NCBI GenBank assembly: GCA_020851655.1
Contig: JADZCI010000118.1
Span: 1-46,730 of the forward strand
Length of the DNA: 46,730 nucleotides
Direction: 5' to 3'
Source: Bryobacterales bacterium
Lineage (GTDB): Bacteria > Acidobacteriota > Terriglobia > Bryobacterales > Bryobacteraceae
Position numbers and translations under genes: made by a program. Each line of letters opens with the position of its first letter. Positions within the stretch are counted from its first letter, which is position 1. The notes beneath the pieces are model-generated. The model did no database searches, was not told the DNA's origin, and saw nothing but the letters and a program-made list of their open reading frames with translations. Positions 36,017 through 44,265 of the stretch are shown here, one piece after another.

Positions 36017-37540
36017 ATGCCAAGGATGCGACTCACTTCTCGTATTGTTGCCGCGGGCGCAATCGCTATGGGTGCGGCCAACGCCCAACGCGGCGCCGGC
36101 GACTGGATGACGAGCGCATTTGATGCTCAGCGTTCCAACTGGGTGCGGAGCGATGCCAAGATTTCACGCGAAACGGTTCAGAAGCCCGGTCTCGAGCTGT
36201 CATGGAAGATGAAGTTCAACAACACGCCGCGGCAATTGAACGGCATCATGCCTCCCGCGCTACTCGATTTCTACATCGGCTACCGCGGCTTCCGGGCTCT
36301 GGGCTTCTTTGGCGGAAGCGGGGACCGGGTGATCGTAGTCGACACCGAACTCGCGCGCATGGAGTGGGAGAAGAACTACTCGGTTCCGGATGCCACGTCC
36401 GCCAGCACCCCGGCGTGTCCGGGAGGCATGACTTCGGCCGTGACAAGGCCGACTTCCACGGCGTTTCCGATGCTCCCGTCCGGAAGGGGAATGGGCCGGG
36501 GGAGCCCGGCTAAGGCAGGGGTCGGCGAACCTTACGAAGGCGCGGTCACGCTGCGAAATGTGGTGCGCCCGATGCCCCGCCCCGTTGCTCCCGCCAAGCC
36601 GCCCGGCGGTGATGTCCCGAGTCCATTCGCACCACATGTCCAATGGGTGCTGGCCCTCACGGGAGACGGAAAGCTACACTCCTTCTGGGTGTCGAACGGC
36701 GAGGAGCCTGCTTCTCCGGCGGCCTTCTTGCCGCCCAACGCCAACGCGCAAGGACTGATCGCTTACGACAACGTCGCCTATGTCGCGACGACGAACGGTT
36801 GTGGCGGCGCCGCCAATGGAGTGTGGGCTCTCGATCTCGCCACCAAAGCAGTCACGCAGTGGAAGTCCGGCGCGGCGGGCGTGGCGGGCACGGCAGGACC
36901 AGCGGTGGGACCCGACGGAACTCTCTACGCCGCGGCGGGAACGGAACTGGTTGCGCTGGCGCCGCGCACCCTGCAACCCGGCGCATCGTACAAGAGCAGT
37001 TCCGGCGAGTTCTCTTCTTCACCGGTCATCTTTCAATACGAGGGGAAGAATCTGATCGCCGTGACGACCATTGACGGGCGGCTGCATGTCCTCGATACGG
37101 CAGCGCTGGGCAGCGGACCGGTTGATTCCTCCCAGCCTCTCACACCTCAGTTCCAGACCGGGGCGCTCGCCAGTTGGCAAGACCCCGCCGGCACGCGGTG
37201 GATCCTGGCGCCCAGCGCCAATGCCGTGGTCGCTTTCAAGCTGGAGGCGCACGAAGGCGCCACCAAATTGCGCAGGGTGTGGGCCGCGAGCGGCATGATC
37301 GCGCCGGCGACGCCCATCATCGTTAACGGTGTCGTGTTCGCCCTTTCGCGGGGCGCCCAGCCTTCCCCCAATGCCGTGCTTTACGCTCTGGATGCCCTCA
37401 CCGGACAGAGGTTGTGGAACAGCGGGAAGACGATCACGTCTTTTGCGCATAGCGGAACGTTGGCGGCCGGAGGCAGCCGTATCTACGTTTCCACGGTAGA
37501 TGGCACTCAATATGCATTCGGGTTCCCGATCGAGCACTAG
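36017..37540 (+). CDS. Exported PQQ-like beta-propeller protein (paralogue 2)
   Basis: The product has 507 residues from the ATG at 36017 (GAGAGGG upstream) with a signal peptide (LTSRIVAAGAIAMGAANA). Propeller strands include PGLELSWKMKF, VIVVDTELARMEWEK, LIAVTTIDGRLHVLD, LYALDALTGQRLWNSG and IYVSTVDGTQYAFG. It repeats the two Cys motifs of the divergent neighbour (ACPGGMTSAV and NGCGGAAN), with a proline-rich insert between about 150 and 205. The next gene starts 16 nt after the stop. I read it as first gene of the 36.0-40.8 kb redox run. Confidence 0.85.
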   Translation: MPRMRLTSRIVAAGAIAMGAANAQRGAGDWMTSAFDAQRSNWVRSDAKISRETVQKPGLELSWKMKFNNTPRQLNGIMPPALLDFYIGYRGFRALGFFGGSGDRVIVVDTELARMEWEKNYSVPDATSASTPACPGGMTSAVTRPTSTAFPMLPSGRGMGRGSPAKAGVGEPYEGAVTLRNVVRPMPRPVAPAKPPGGDVPSPFAPHVQWVLALTGDGKLHSFWVSNGEEPASPAAFLPPNANAQGLIAYDNVAYVATTNGCGGAANGVWALDLATKAVTQWKSGAAGVAGTAGPAVGPDGTLYAAAGTELVALAPRTLQPGASYKSSSGEFSSSPVIFQYEGKNLIAVTTIDGRLHVLDTAALGSGPVDSSQPLTPQFQTGALASWQDPAGTRWILAPSANAVVAFKLEAHEGATKLRRVWAASGMIAPATPIIVNGVVFALSRGAQPSPNAVLYALDALTGQRLWNSGKTITSFAHSGTLAAGGSRIYVSTVDGTQYAFGFPIEH

Positions 37541-37556
37541 GAGCGGCGAGGTTACA

Positions 37557-38018
37557 ATGAGGGCGATGAAACACATCCTGCTGGCCGTGTTGCTGGCTGC
37601 GCCGGCGCTGCGCGCGCAGGGCCTGCCTGAAGGACCCGGGCGCGCCGAGGCGGAAAAGATCTGCCGCGGCTGTCACGAGATGGCCCGCTCCATCTCAAAG
37701 CATCAGGACCGGGACGGGTGGCTCCAGACGATGAACAAGATGGCCGCCTACGGAATGAAGAGCAGCGATCAACACTTCGCCAAGACCCTGGATTACCTGG
37801 CCAAACACTACCCCGCCGACGAAATTCCACCCATCAACGTCAACAAGGCGAGCGCCATCGAACTCGAAGCCGGCCTCAGCCTGCGGCGCTCTCAAGCCGC
37901 GGCGCTGCTGAAGTTCCGCGCCGAGCATGGAGACTTCAAGTCACTGGACGATCTGAAGAAAGTACCGCTGATGGATGCGGCCCATATCGATGCGAAAAAA
38001 GACCGGATTGTGTTTTAG
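37557..38018 (+). CDS. Exported c-type cytochrome fused to a ComEA-like helix-hairpin-helix domain
   Basis: The product has 153 residues with a signal peptide. A single haem c site is CRGCH (in KICRGCHEMARS). From about residue 97 a helix-hairpin-helix module follows (INVNKASAIELEAGLSLRRS, then FKSLDDLKKVPLMDAAHI), the form found in ComEA, where it binds DNA. Start ATG at 37557 has GAGG five bases upstream; ATG at 37566 is the alternative. The 3' end overlaps the next gene by 29 nt. Electron transfer from the propeller protein is a reasonable guess; what the HhH part binds is unknown. Confidence 0.82.
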   Translation: MRAMKHILLAVLLAAPALRAQGLPEGPGRAEAEKICRGCHEMARSISKHQDRDGWLQTMNKMAAYGMKSSDQHFAKTLDYLAKHYPADEIPPINVNKASAIELEAGLSLRRSQAAALLKFRAEHGDFKSLDDLKKVPLMDAAHIDAKKDRIVF

Positions 38019-39018
38019 CGCGCTGGCCGTCGCGGCCCTGCTGGCGCCGGTTGGATGTGGCAGGTCCGCCAAGCCCGCCTACCTGGTCTACGTTTCCAAC
38101 GAAGCGTCCGGCGACATGACGGTGATCGACCCGTCAAAGTCCGAGGCCATAGCAACCATCCCGCTCGGCAAGCGCCCGCGCGGCATCCACGCCAATGGAG
38201 GGAAGATCTACGTGGCGCTCAGTGGTTCGCCCGCGGCGCCGCCGGGGGTTGACGAGAGCACGCTGCCGCCGCCGGACAAGAGCGCCGACGGCATCGGCGT
38301 GGTGGACCTCCAACAACAGAAGGTGGTCCAGAAACTCTATGGCGGTTCGGACCCGGAGCAGTTCGCATTCAGCCAGGACGGCAAGCTGCTCTATGTCGCC
38401 AACGAGGACGCCGCGGGGGTGAGCATCATCGACCTGGAGAGCGGCAAAGTCCTGGCGACGCTGCCCACCGGGGAGGAACCGGAGGGCGTGATGTTGAGTC
38501 CCGATGGGAAATTCGTGTACGTGACATCCGAGGATCAGGGCACGATCGCGGTCATCGACACCGCGGCTGCGAAAGTGGTGAAGACGATCAAGGTGGACAG
38601 GCGTCCCCGCGGCATCGCCTTCACGCCGGACGGCGCGCGCGCCTACGTCAGCAACGAGAACGGCGGCGTCATCACGGTGATCGACTGCGCCAAACAGGAG
38701 GCGACAGAAAGCATCGCGCTCGAACCGGGCCTCAAGCCCATGGGCCTCGCGATGTCGAAAGACGGATCCCGGCTCTACGTCACCACCGGACGTGGCAAGA
38801 AGGTGCTCGCCATCGACACGGCCACCGGGAAGGTAACAGCCTCGGTCGAGGCGGGGACACGTCCGTGGGGCATCGCCCTGTCGCCCGACGAGAAACTTCT
38901 GTTCACGGCAAACGGTCCTTCAGACGATGTCACGATCATAGACGTACCCACGTTTAGCGTGGTTCGCAAGATCAAAGCCGGGCGGAGCCCATGGGGCGTT
39001 ATCGTACTGCCGCAGTGA
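37990..39018 (+). CDS. YVTN/YncE-type seven-bladed beta-propeller, probable lipoprotein
   Basis: The product has 342 residues from the ATG at 37990. The signal peptide ends at LLAPVGC (C23), an imperfect lipobox. The body is made of YVTN repeats: LVYVSNEASGDMTVID, LLYVANEDAAGVSIID, FVYVTSEDQGTIAVID, RAYVSNENGGVITVID, RLYVTTGRGKKVLAID and LLFTANGPSDDVTIID. Such propellers act in the periplasm as binding or scaffolding proteins and often accompany cytochromes and PQQ enzymes. It overlaps the preceding gene by 29 nt and the next by 28 nt. Confidence 0.87.
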   Translation: MRKKTGLCFSALAVAALLAPVGCGRSAKPAYLVYVSNEASGDMTVIDPSKSEAIATIPLGKRPRGIHANGGKIYVALSGSPAAPPGVDESTLPPPDKSADGIGVVDLQQQKVVQKLYGGSDPEQFAFSQDGKLLYVANEDAAGVSIIDLESGKVLATLPTGEEPEGVMLSPDGKFVYVTSEDQGTIAVIDTAAAKVVKTIKVDRRPRGIAFTPDGARAYVSNENGGVITVIDCAKQEATESIALEPGLKPMGLAMSKDGSRLYVTTGRGKKVLAIDTATGKVTASVEAGTRPWGIALSPDEKLLFTANGPSDDVTIIDVPTFSVVRKIKAGRSPWGVIVLPQ

Positions 39019-40064
39019 CCGCCGCCGCGGTGAGCGCGGCCTGCGTGTGGCTCTCATCGTGCTCTCGAACGCGCGAAGCTCTGCCCGCGCGGCCCACAGG
39101 GGTCCCCATAGTCTTGAAGACCCCGCTGGGCCTACCCCCCGTGGCCGTGCCGCCTGACAATCCACCCACAGCCGGGACGGTAGCCCTGGGCGAGCGGTTG
39201 TTTTTGAGCACCCTGCTCTCCGCCGATCACAGCATCTCGTGCGCTTCCTGCCACAAGCCCGAGAGAGGTTTTGTGGACGGAACGCAGTTCTCTTCGGGAA
39301 TCGGCGGTAAGAAGGGCGATCGCAACGCGCCCAGCGCCCGGAACGCAGCCTACTACCAGAGGTTATTCTGGGACGGCCGCGCCGGAAGTCTCGAAGAGCA
39401 GGCGCCGGGTCCGATGACCAACCCCGTCGAAATGGCCCATACCCCGGCGGGCATCGAGCGGGACTTGAGCGCCGACTCATCGTGGCGGAAAGAATTCGAG
39501 CAAGCGTTCGGTCCGGCGCCGGCGGGTGAGTCGCCGGTCAGCATGGGAAGGATCGCCGCCGCGCTGGCTTCCTATGAGCGAACGCTCGTACGTGGAAAAT
39601 CGGCTTTCGACCGGTACTGGTTTGGAGGCGACAAGCGCGCCCTGACGCCCGAGGCCGCGCGCGGCTTCGAAGTCTTCCGCAACCCGGGCAAAGGGAACTG
39701 CGTGGCCTGCCACGTCATGGACAGCAAGTATGCATTGTTCACCGACAATCGTTTTCATAACCTGGGAACAGGGATGAATGCCGAAGGCGAGCTCACCGAC
39801 CTGGGCCGTTACAAAGTCACACGCCACGAGGGCGACCAGGGCGCATTTCGCACGCCATCGCTTCGCGACGTTGCTGGCACGGCGCCCTACATGCACGATG
39901 GCAGTCTCAAGACACTCAAGGAGGTCGTGGACTTCTACGTGGGCGGCGGAAACGCCAACCCCCATCGGGACAAACTTATTAAGCCGCTCACTCACCTGAG
40001 CGGACCGGAGCGAGCCAGCCTGGTTGCGTTCCTGGAGGCCTTGACTGGAGAAGACGCTCCGTGA
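38991..40064 (+). CDS. Di-haem cytochrome c peroxidase / MauG-family lipoprotein
   Basis: The product has 357 residues with a lipoprotein signal (LSSC, C24). Two haem c sites are C84-x2-CH (CASCH) and C237-x2-CH (CVACH). LFLSTLLSADHSISC, RNAPSARNAAYYQRLFWDGR, and FRTPSLRDVAGTAPYMHDGS with its Met ligand match the bacterial di-haem peroxidase/MauG family. Family members reduce peroxide or oxidise protein-bound residues to make quinone cofactors; sequence alone does not decide which. The ATG lies inside the previous gene, and the stop overlaps the cupredoxin gene start (GTGA). Confidence 0.92.
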   Translation: MGRYRTAAVTAAAVSAACVWLSSCSRTREALPARPTGVPIVLKTPLGLPPVAVPPDNPPTAGTVALGERLFLSTLLSADHSISCASCHKPERGFVDGTQFSSGIGGKKGDRNAPSARNAAYYQRLFWDGRAGSLEEQAPGPMTNPVEMAHTPAGIERDLSADSSWRKEFEQAFGPAPAGESPVSMGRIAAALASYERTLVRGKSAFDRYWFGGDKRALTPEAARGFEVFRNPGKGNCVACHVMDSKYALFTDNRFHNLGTGMNAEGELTDLGRYKVTRHEGDQGAFRTPSLRDVAGTAPYMHDGSLKTLKEVVDFYVGGGNANPHRDKLIKPLTHLSGPERASLVAFLEALTGEDAP

Positions 40065-40807
40065 AACGGCTTTGCCTACTCTGCGCCGTGCTGGCAGGCT
40101 GCGGAACCACCCGGCAGACAACGCCCACACAAGCCAAGGCTGCCAAGGAATACTTCAAGACCGACCCCGCCACCGCCGCTCACCTCTCAGGGATTGTGCT
40201 GTTTGAAGGGCGCGCAGCCAAAGGCAAACGGATTTCGATGGAGGCCGAAAAAGCTTGTCAGGACTTGCACAAGACGCCGGTCTACGATGAAGCCGTCGTG
40301 AGCGGCAAAGGCGGCGGACTCGCAAACGTATTTGTTTACGTCAAAGCCGGGCTCGAGGGGAAAGCGTTCCCGCCGCCGGAAAATGCGGTAGTTATCGAGC
40401 AGAAAGGCTGCCAGTTCATCCCTCGCGTGGTTGGCCTTCGGGCCGGACAGACCCTGGATGTCAAGAACAGCGACCCGGTTTCGCACAACATCCATCCCCA
40501 GCCAACGAGCAACCGTGACTGGAATCAGCAGCAGCCCCCCGGGGCGCCGGACCTGATCCGGCGTTTCGCTCATCCCGAAGTGATGATCCCGGTCAAATGC
40601 AACATTCACGCGTGGATGCGCTCCTACATCGGGGTCCTTGATCATCCCTTCTTCGCGGTCACGGCAGCGGACGGAGCGTTCTCGTTCGACGGGCTCCCGC
40701 CCGGCCAATACACGCTGGCTGCGTGGCACGAGCGGTTCGGCGAGACGGCTCAAGTTATCAACTTGGAGCGCGGCGAACGCCGCGCGATGCGCTTTACCTT
40801 TCGATAA
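40061..40807 (+). CDS. Cupredoxin (plastocyanin-like) lipoprotein
   Basis: The product has 248 residues from a GTG overlapping the previous stop. LCAVLAGC (C14) is a good lipobox. A type-1 copper site is visible: H142 (VSHNIHP), C180, H183 and M186 in KCNIHAWM. A carboxypeptidase-regulatory-like beta domain closes the protein (GAFSFDGLPPGQYTLAAWHE). As a surface-anchored one-electron carrier it would fit with the cytochromes upstream. It is the last gene of the run; no strong terminator was seen in the 60 nt before the next gene. Confidence 0.88.
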   Translation: MKRLCLLCAVLAGCGTTRQTTPTQAKAAKEYFKTDPATAAHLSGIVLFEGRAAKGKRISMEAEKACQDLHKTPVYDEAVVSGKGGGLANVFVYVKAGLEGKAFPPPENAVVIEQKGCQFIPRVVGLRAGQTLDVKNSDPVSHNIHPQPTSNRDWNQQQPPGAPDLIRRFAHPEVMIPVKCNIHAWMRSYIGVLDHPFFAVTAADGAFSFDGLPPGQYTLAAWHERFGETAQVINLERGERRAMRFTFR

Positions 40808-40827
40808 GGTCCGCCGCGCGATAGACT
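40799..40827 (+). promoter_or_regulatory. Weak promoter candidate for the pfp operon
   Basis: TTTCGA at 40799-40804 and TAGACT at 40822-40827 are 17 nt apart, 41 nt before the pfp start. Match to consensus is moderate; read by eye. Confidence 0.3.
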
Positions 40828-40867
40828 AATAGGTTCTTTCCACCGCGCGACGGGAGTCTTATTATTC

Positions 40868-42139
40868 ATGAGTAAACTTGGCATTCTAGTGGGAGGCGGA
40901 CCCGCCCCCGGCATCAACAGTGTCATCGCGGCCGCCGCAATCCGCGGCCAGCTTGAAGGCGATTCGGTCATCGGTATCCGCGACGGCTTTGAATGGATCA
41001 TGAAAGGGGACACCGGCCATGTGACCCCCCTGGGTATCGACGAAGTGAGCAAGGTCCATGTGCGCGGCGGGTCGATTCTGGGCACCTCGCGCGCCAATCC
41101 CACCGTCAAGCCGGAAGATCTGAAAACAGCGCTGCAATCGTTCGAGAAGCTCGGCATCTCGAAATTGATCACCATCGGCGGCGACGACACGGCCTTCTCG
41201 GCCATGACGGTGGCCAAGAATTCCGAGGGAAAGCTCAGCGTTGTCCACGTGCCCAAGACCATCGACAACGACCTGAACCTGGCGCCCGACGTGGATACGT
41301 TTGGATATCAGACGGCGCGCCACGTCGGGGTCGGACTGGTGCAGAACCTGATGACCGACGCCCGCACCACCTCGCGATGGTATCTGGTGATCGCGATGGG
41401 CCGCACGGCAGGGCACCTCGCATTGGGAATCGGCAAGGCGGCGGGTGCGACCTTGACTCTCATCCCCGAAGAGTTCGCTCCGGGACTGATTCGCGCCAGG
41501 CAGATCGTCGATCTTGTGGCGCTGGCAATTACCAAGCGCTTCGTCGAAGGCAAGCGCTATGGCGTCGCCGTGATTGCCGAAGGGCTGGCGTTGAGGCTCG
41601 ACCCGGCAGACCTCGACAAGCTCGAGGGTGTCGAACGCGATGAACACGGGCACGTGCGCCTGGCGGAAATTCCCTTCGGAGCTCTCCTTAAAGAAGCGGT
41701 GTCGAGACGCCTGAAGTCCTGGGGCATCAAGAGCACGGTCGTATCCAAAGATATCGGCTATGAATTGCGCTGCGCCGACCCGATTCCGTACGACATGGAG
41801 TATTGCCGGGACTTAGGCTATTGCGCGGCAAAGTATATCCTGTCGGGCGGAAACTCGGCGATGATCTCGCTTGAGGAAGGGCACTTCAAGCCCATTCCAT
41901 TTGCTGAAATGCTGGACCCCAAGACCGGTAAGACCAAGGTGCGGCTGGTGGACATCCATTCCACGCGCTACGCAATCGCTCGCCGTTACATGATTCGCTT
42001 ACGGCGCGACGACTTCGACGATCCACAGGATATTGCAGCGTTGGCCAAAGCCTGTGGCGGCATGACTCCTGAGCAGTTCCGGCAGGAGTTCTACTATCTG
42101 GTCGAGAACGAACTGCCGCCGCTTGTGCTGTTGCCCTAA
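40868..42139 (+). CDS. pfp: Pyrophosphate-dependent 6-phosphofructokinase
   Basis: The product has 423 residues. GGDDT (104-108) and PKTIDND (129-135) are the signatures of PPi-dependent enzymes: the Asp after GGD and the Lys before TIDND replace the residues of ATP-dependent PfkA. MGRTAGHLALG and the conserved IPEEF/GVAVIAEG strings complete the family. It phosphorylates fructose 6-phosphate reversibly with PPi, in glycolysis and gluconeogenesis. It is first of a plus-strand operon with purC, cvpA and gph. Confidence 0.9.
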   Translation: MSKLGILVGGGPAPGINSVIAAAAIRGQLEGDSVIGIRDGFEWIMKGDTGHVTPLGIDEVSKVHVRGGSILGTSRANPTVKPEDLKTALQSFEKLGISKLITIGGDDTAFSAMTVAKNSEGKLSVVHVPKTIDNDLNLAPDVDTFGYQTARHVGVGLVQNLMTDARTTSRWYLVIAMGRTAGHLALGIGKAAGATLTLIPEEFAPGLIRARQIVDLVALAITKRFVEGKRYGVAVIAEGLALRLDPADLDKLEGVERDEHGHVRLAEIPFGALLKEAVSRRLKSWGIKSTVVSKDIGYELRCADPIPYDMEYCRDLGYCAAKYILSGGNSAMISLEEGHFKPIPFAEMLDPKTGKTKVRLVDIHSTRYAIARRYMIRLRRDDFDDPQDIAALAKACGGMTPEQFRQEFYYLVENELPPLVLLP

Positions 42140-42148
42140 GTCGAACTG

Positions 42149-43036
42149 ATGGCCATTCTGCTGGAATCCAATCTCCCGGGCATCCCGCTCATTCATCGCG
42201 GCAAGGTCCGCGATGTCTATGCCGTGGACTCAGACAAGCTGCTGATTGTCGCGTCGGACCGGATCTCGGCCTTCGACTGTATCCTCGGATCCGGAATTCC
42301 CGACAAGGGACGTCTGCTGACGCAGATCTCGCTGTTCTGGTTCGAGCTGCTGCAGCCGCTCACCCGGAACCACCTGATCTCGGCTTCGGTGGATGAGTAT
42401 CCGGCCAACCTGCGCGCATTTCGAGACCAGATTGAGGGCCGCTCCATGCTGGTCCACAAGGCGAAGATGGTTGAGTTTGAGTGTGTGGCGCGAGGCTATC
42501 TCTCGGGCTCCGGCTGGAAGGAGTACAAGTCCACGGGAGCCGTGTCCGGCATACGGCTGCCGCCTGGTCTTGAGGAGAGCGCCCGGCTTCCGGAGCCGAT
42601 CTTCACTCCCGCCACCAAGGCGCAAGCGGGCCACGACGAGAATGTCTCCTTCGACTATTGCGCCGCCAGCATCGGCGCGGATTTGGCGGCGCGGCTTCGT
42701 GACTTGACACTGGCCATTTACCACCGTGCATCGGAGTACGCCGCTTCCCGCGGGATCATTCTCGCCGATACGAAATTCGAATTCGGCTTTGTGGGAGATC
42801 AGCTCGTCTTAGGCGATGAGGTCCTGACTCCGGATTCTTCGCGGTTCTGGCCGGCGGACCTGTACCGTCCCGGAGGGCCTCAGCCCTCGTTCGACAAGCA
42901 GTTTGTCCGGGACTACCTGGAGACGCTGGACTGGGGCAAGCGCCCTCCCGCGCCCGCGCTGCCAGCCGATGTCGTCTCGAAAACCGAGGCAAAGTACAAA
43001 GAGGCCTATACGAGGCTGACAGGTAAAGCGCTGTGA
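42149..43036 (+). CDS. purC: Phosphoribosylaminoimidazole-succinocarboxamide synthase (SAICAR synthetase)
   Basis: The product has 295 residues. HRGKVRDVYAVDSDKLLIVA opens the protein, DRISAFDCILGSGIPDKG follows, then EFECVARGYLSGSGWKEYKS, and DTKFEFGFV with DEVLTPDSSRFWPADLY. This is the yeast-type, longer form of PurC, about 300 residues. It joins aspartate to CAIR with ATP in purine synthesis. It starts nine bases after the pfp stop, and its stop overlaps the cvpA-like start by four bases. Confidence 0.96.
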   Translation: MAILLESNLPGIPLIHRGKVRDVYAVDSDKLLIVASDRISAFDCILGSGIPDKGRLLTQISLFWFELLQPLTRNHLISASVDEYPANLRAFRDQIEGRSMLVHKAKMVEFECVARGYLSGSGWKEYKSTGAVSGIRLPPGLEESARLPEPIFTPATKAQAGHDENVSFDYCAASIGADLAARLRDLTLAIYHRASEYAASRGIILADTKFEFGFVGDQLVLGDEVLTPDSSRFWPADLYRPGGPQPSFDKQFVRDYLETLDWGKRPPAPALPADVVSKTEAKYKEAYTRLTGKAL

Positions 43037-43590
43037 ACTGGATCGACCTCGTTCTCGGATTCATTCTCGTGATCTCGTTTTTCCAAGGAGTGATCCGGGG
43101 CTTTTCGAGGGTCGCCATTGCATTTGCCGGAACGCTGGTGGGACTGTTTCTGGCGGCCTGGTTTTACTCGTCCGCGGCGGCGGTGCTGGCGCCGTACCTG
43201 AGTTCCGGAACGCTGGCCAAGTTCCTTGGATTCGTCCTGATCTTCATCGGCGTTCAATTGCTGGCGGCGCTCATTGCATGGGTTGTTCAGAAGATTTTCA
43301 AGATCTCGGGTTTGTCCTGGCTGGACCGGCTGATGGGCGCCGCATTCGGGCTGCTGAGAGGAATGGTGCTGTGCACGATTCTGCTGCTGGCAGTCATGGC
43401 ATTCCCGTTCAAGCCTGTCGCCGATGTCGTTGCGAAGTCGGAAATCGCACCGTACGTGATCGGTATCGCCAATGCCGCCGCCGCCGTCACTCCCAAGGAA
43501 CTCAAGGACGGCTTCTATGCGACCTACGATCGCGTCAAGCAACTTTGGGAGAGCACGACCGCCAAGCCCCCGGAGAAGAGCACCTCCTAG
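43033..43590 (+). CDS. CvpA-family inner-membrane protein
   Basis: The product has 185 residues from a GTG overlapping purC. Four membrane helices near 4-22, 30-52, 60-82 and 100-120 include the family string DLVLGFILVISFFQGVIRGF and WLDRLMGAAFGLLRGMVLC. CvpA proteins are linked to colicin V production in Escherichia coli and often sit beside purine genes, as here. Molecular function is not established. Confidence 0.88.
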   Translation: MNWIDLVLGFILVISFFQGVIRGFSRVAIAFAGTLVGLFLAAWFYSSAAAVLAPYLSSGTLAKFLGFVLIFIGVQLLAALIAWVVQKIFKISGLSWLDRLMGAAFGLLRGMVLCTILLLAVMAFPFKPVADVVAKSEIAPYVIGIANAAAAVTPKELKDGFYATYDRVKQLWESTTAKPPEKSTS

Positions 43591-43593
43591 CCC

Positions 43594-44238
43594 ATGCGAA
43601 GCCTACTTATCTTTGATCTCGACGGAACGCTGATTGACTCAAAGCTGGACCTGGCCAATTCAGTCAACGCCGCGCGCATTCACATGGGCATGCCGCCCAT
43701 AGAAAACGACACCGTTTACTCCTATGTCGGAAACGGCGCGCCGGTGTTGATGCGCAAGGCGATGGGGACCGCCGCCACCGAGCCTCAAGTCCAGGAGGCG
43801 CTGGCCTATTTTCTGGGCTACTATCGCGAGCATATGTTGGAGAACACGCGGCTCTATCCGGGCGTCAAACGCGCCTTGGACGAACTCAAAGAAAGCGGCT
43901 ATCCGATGGCTGTGCTGACCAACAAGCCTGTCCGCTTCAGCCGCGAACTGGTTGCCGGCCTCGGCATGACAGATCACTTTTTCCAGGTGTACGGTGGCAA
44001 CAGCTTTGAGCAGAAGAAGCCTCACCCGATCGGTGTCGATGAATTGTTGAAGGAATCCGGCGCGGCTCGCGAAACCGCGTGGATGATCGGCGACAGCGCT
44101 GTGGATATCAAGACCGCGCGCAACGCAAACATCAAAGCGTGCGGAGTGACCTATGGGTTTCAGCCGGAGACTTTGCTGGCCGACCCTCCAGACCTGCTGC
44201 TCGACACGCTCGAAGACTTGCCCAAGCACGTGAAGTAG
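43594..44238 (+). CDS. gph: HAD-superfamily hydrolase, phosphoglycolate phosphatase type
   Basis: The product has 214 residues. HAD motif I is FDLDGTLID, motif II is AVLTNKP, the Lys of motif III is in EQKKPHPIG, and motif IV is IGDSAVDIKTARNA. The alpha-helical cap is of C1 type. The GYPMAVLTNKP and GDSAVDIKTA strings are typical of Gph, which dephosphorylates 2-phosphoglycolate, but related HAD enzymes act on other phosphates. It starts three bases after the cvpA-family stop and converges on the next gene across 27 nt. Confidence 0.87.
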   Translation: MRSLLIFDLDGTLIDSKLDLANSVNAARIHMGMPPIENDTVYSYVGNGAPVLMRKAMGTAATEPQVQEALAYFLGYYREHMLENTRLYPGVKRALDELKESGYPMAVLTNKPVRFSRELVAGLGMTDHFFQVYGGNSFEQKKPHPIGVDELLKESGAARETAWMIGDSAVDIKTARNANIKACGVTYGFQPETLLADPPDLLLDTLEDLPKHVK

Positions 44239-44265
44239 CCGGCTTGCCCGGATCACACTGGCCGG

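Noticed and set aside
38991..40064. Methylamine-dehydrogenase maturation (MauG proper)
   Set aside because: No mau structural genes are nearby; only the broader di-haem peroxidase/MauG family can be claimed.
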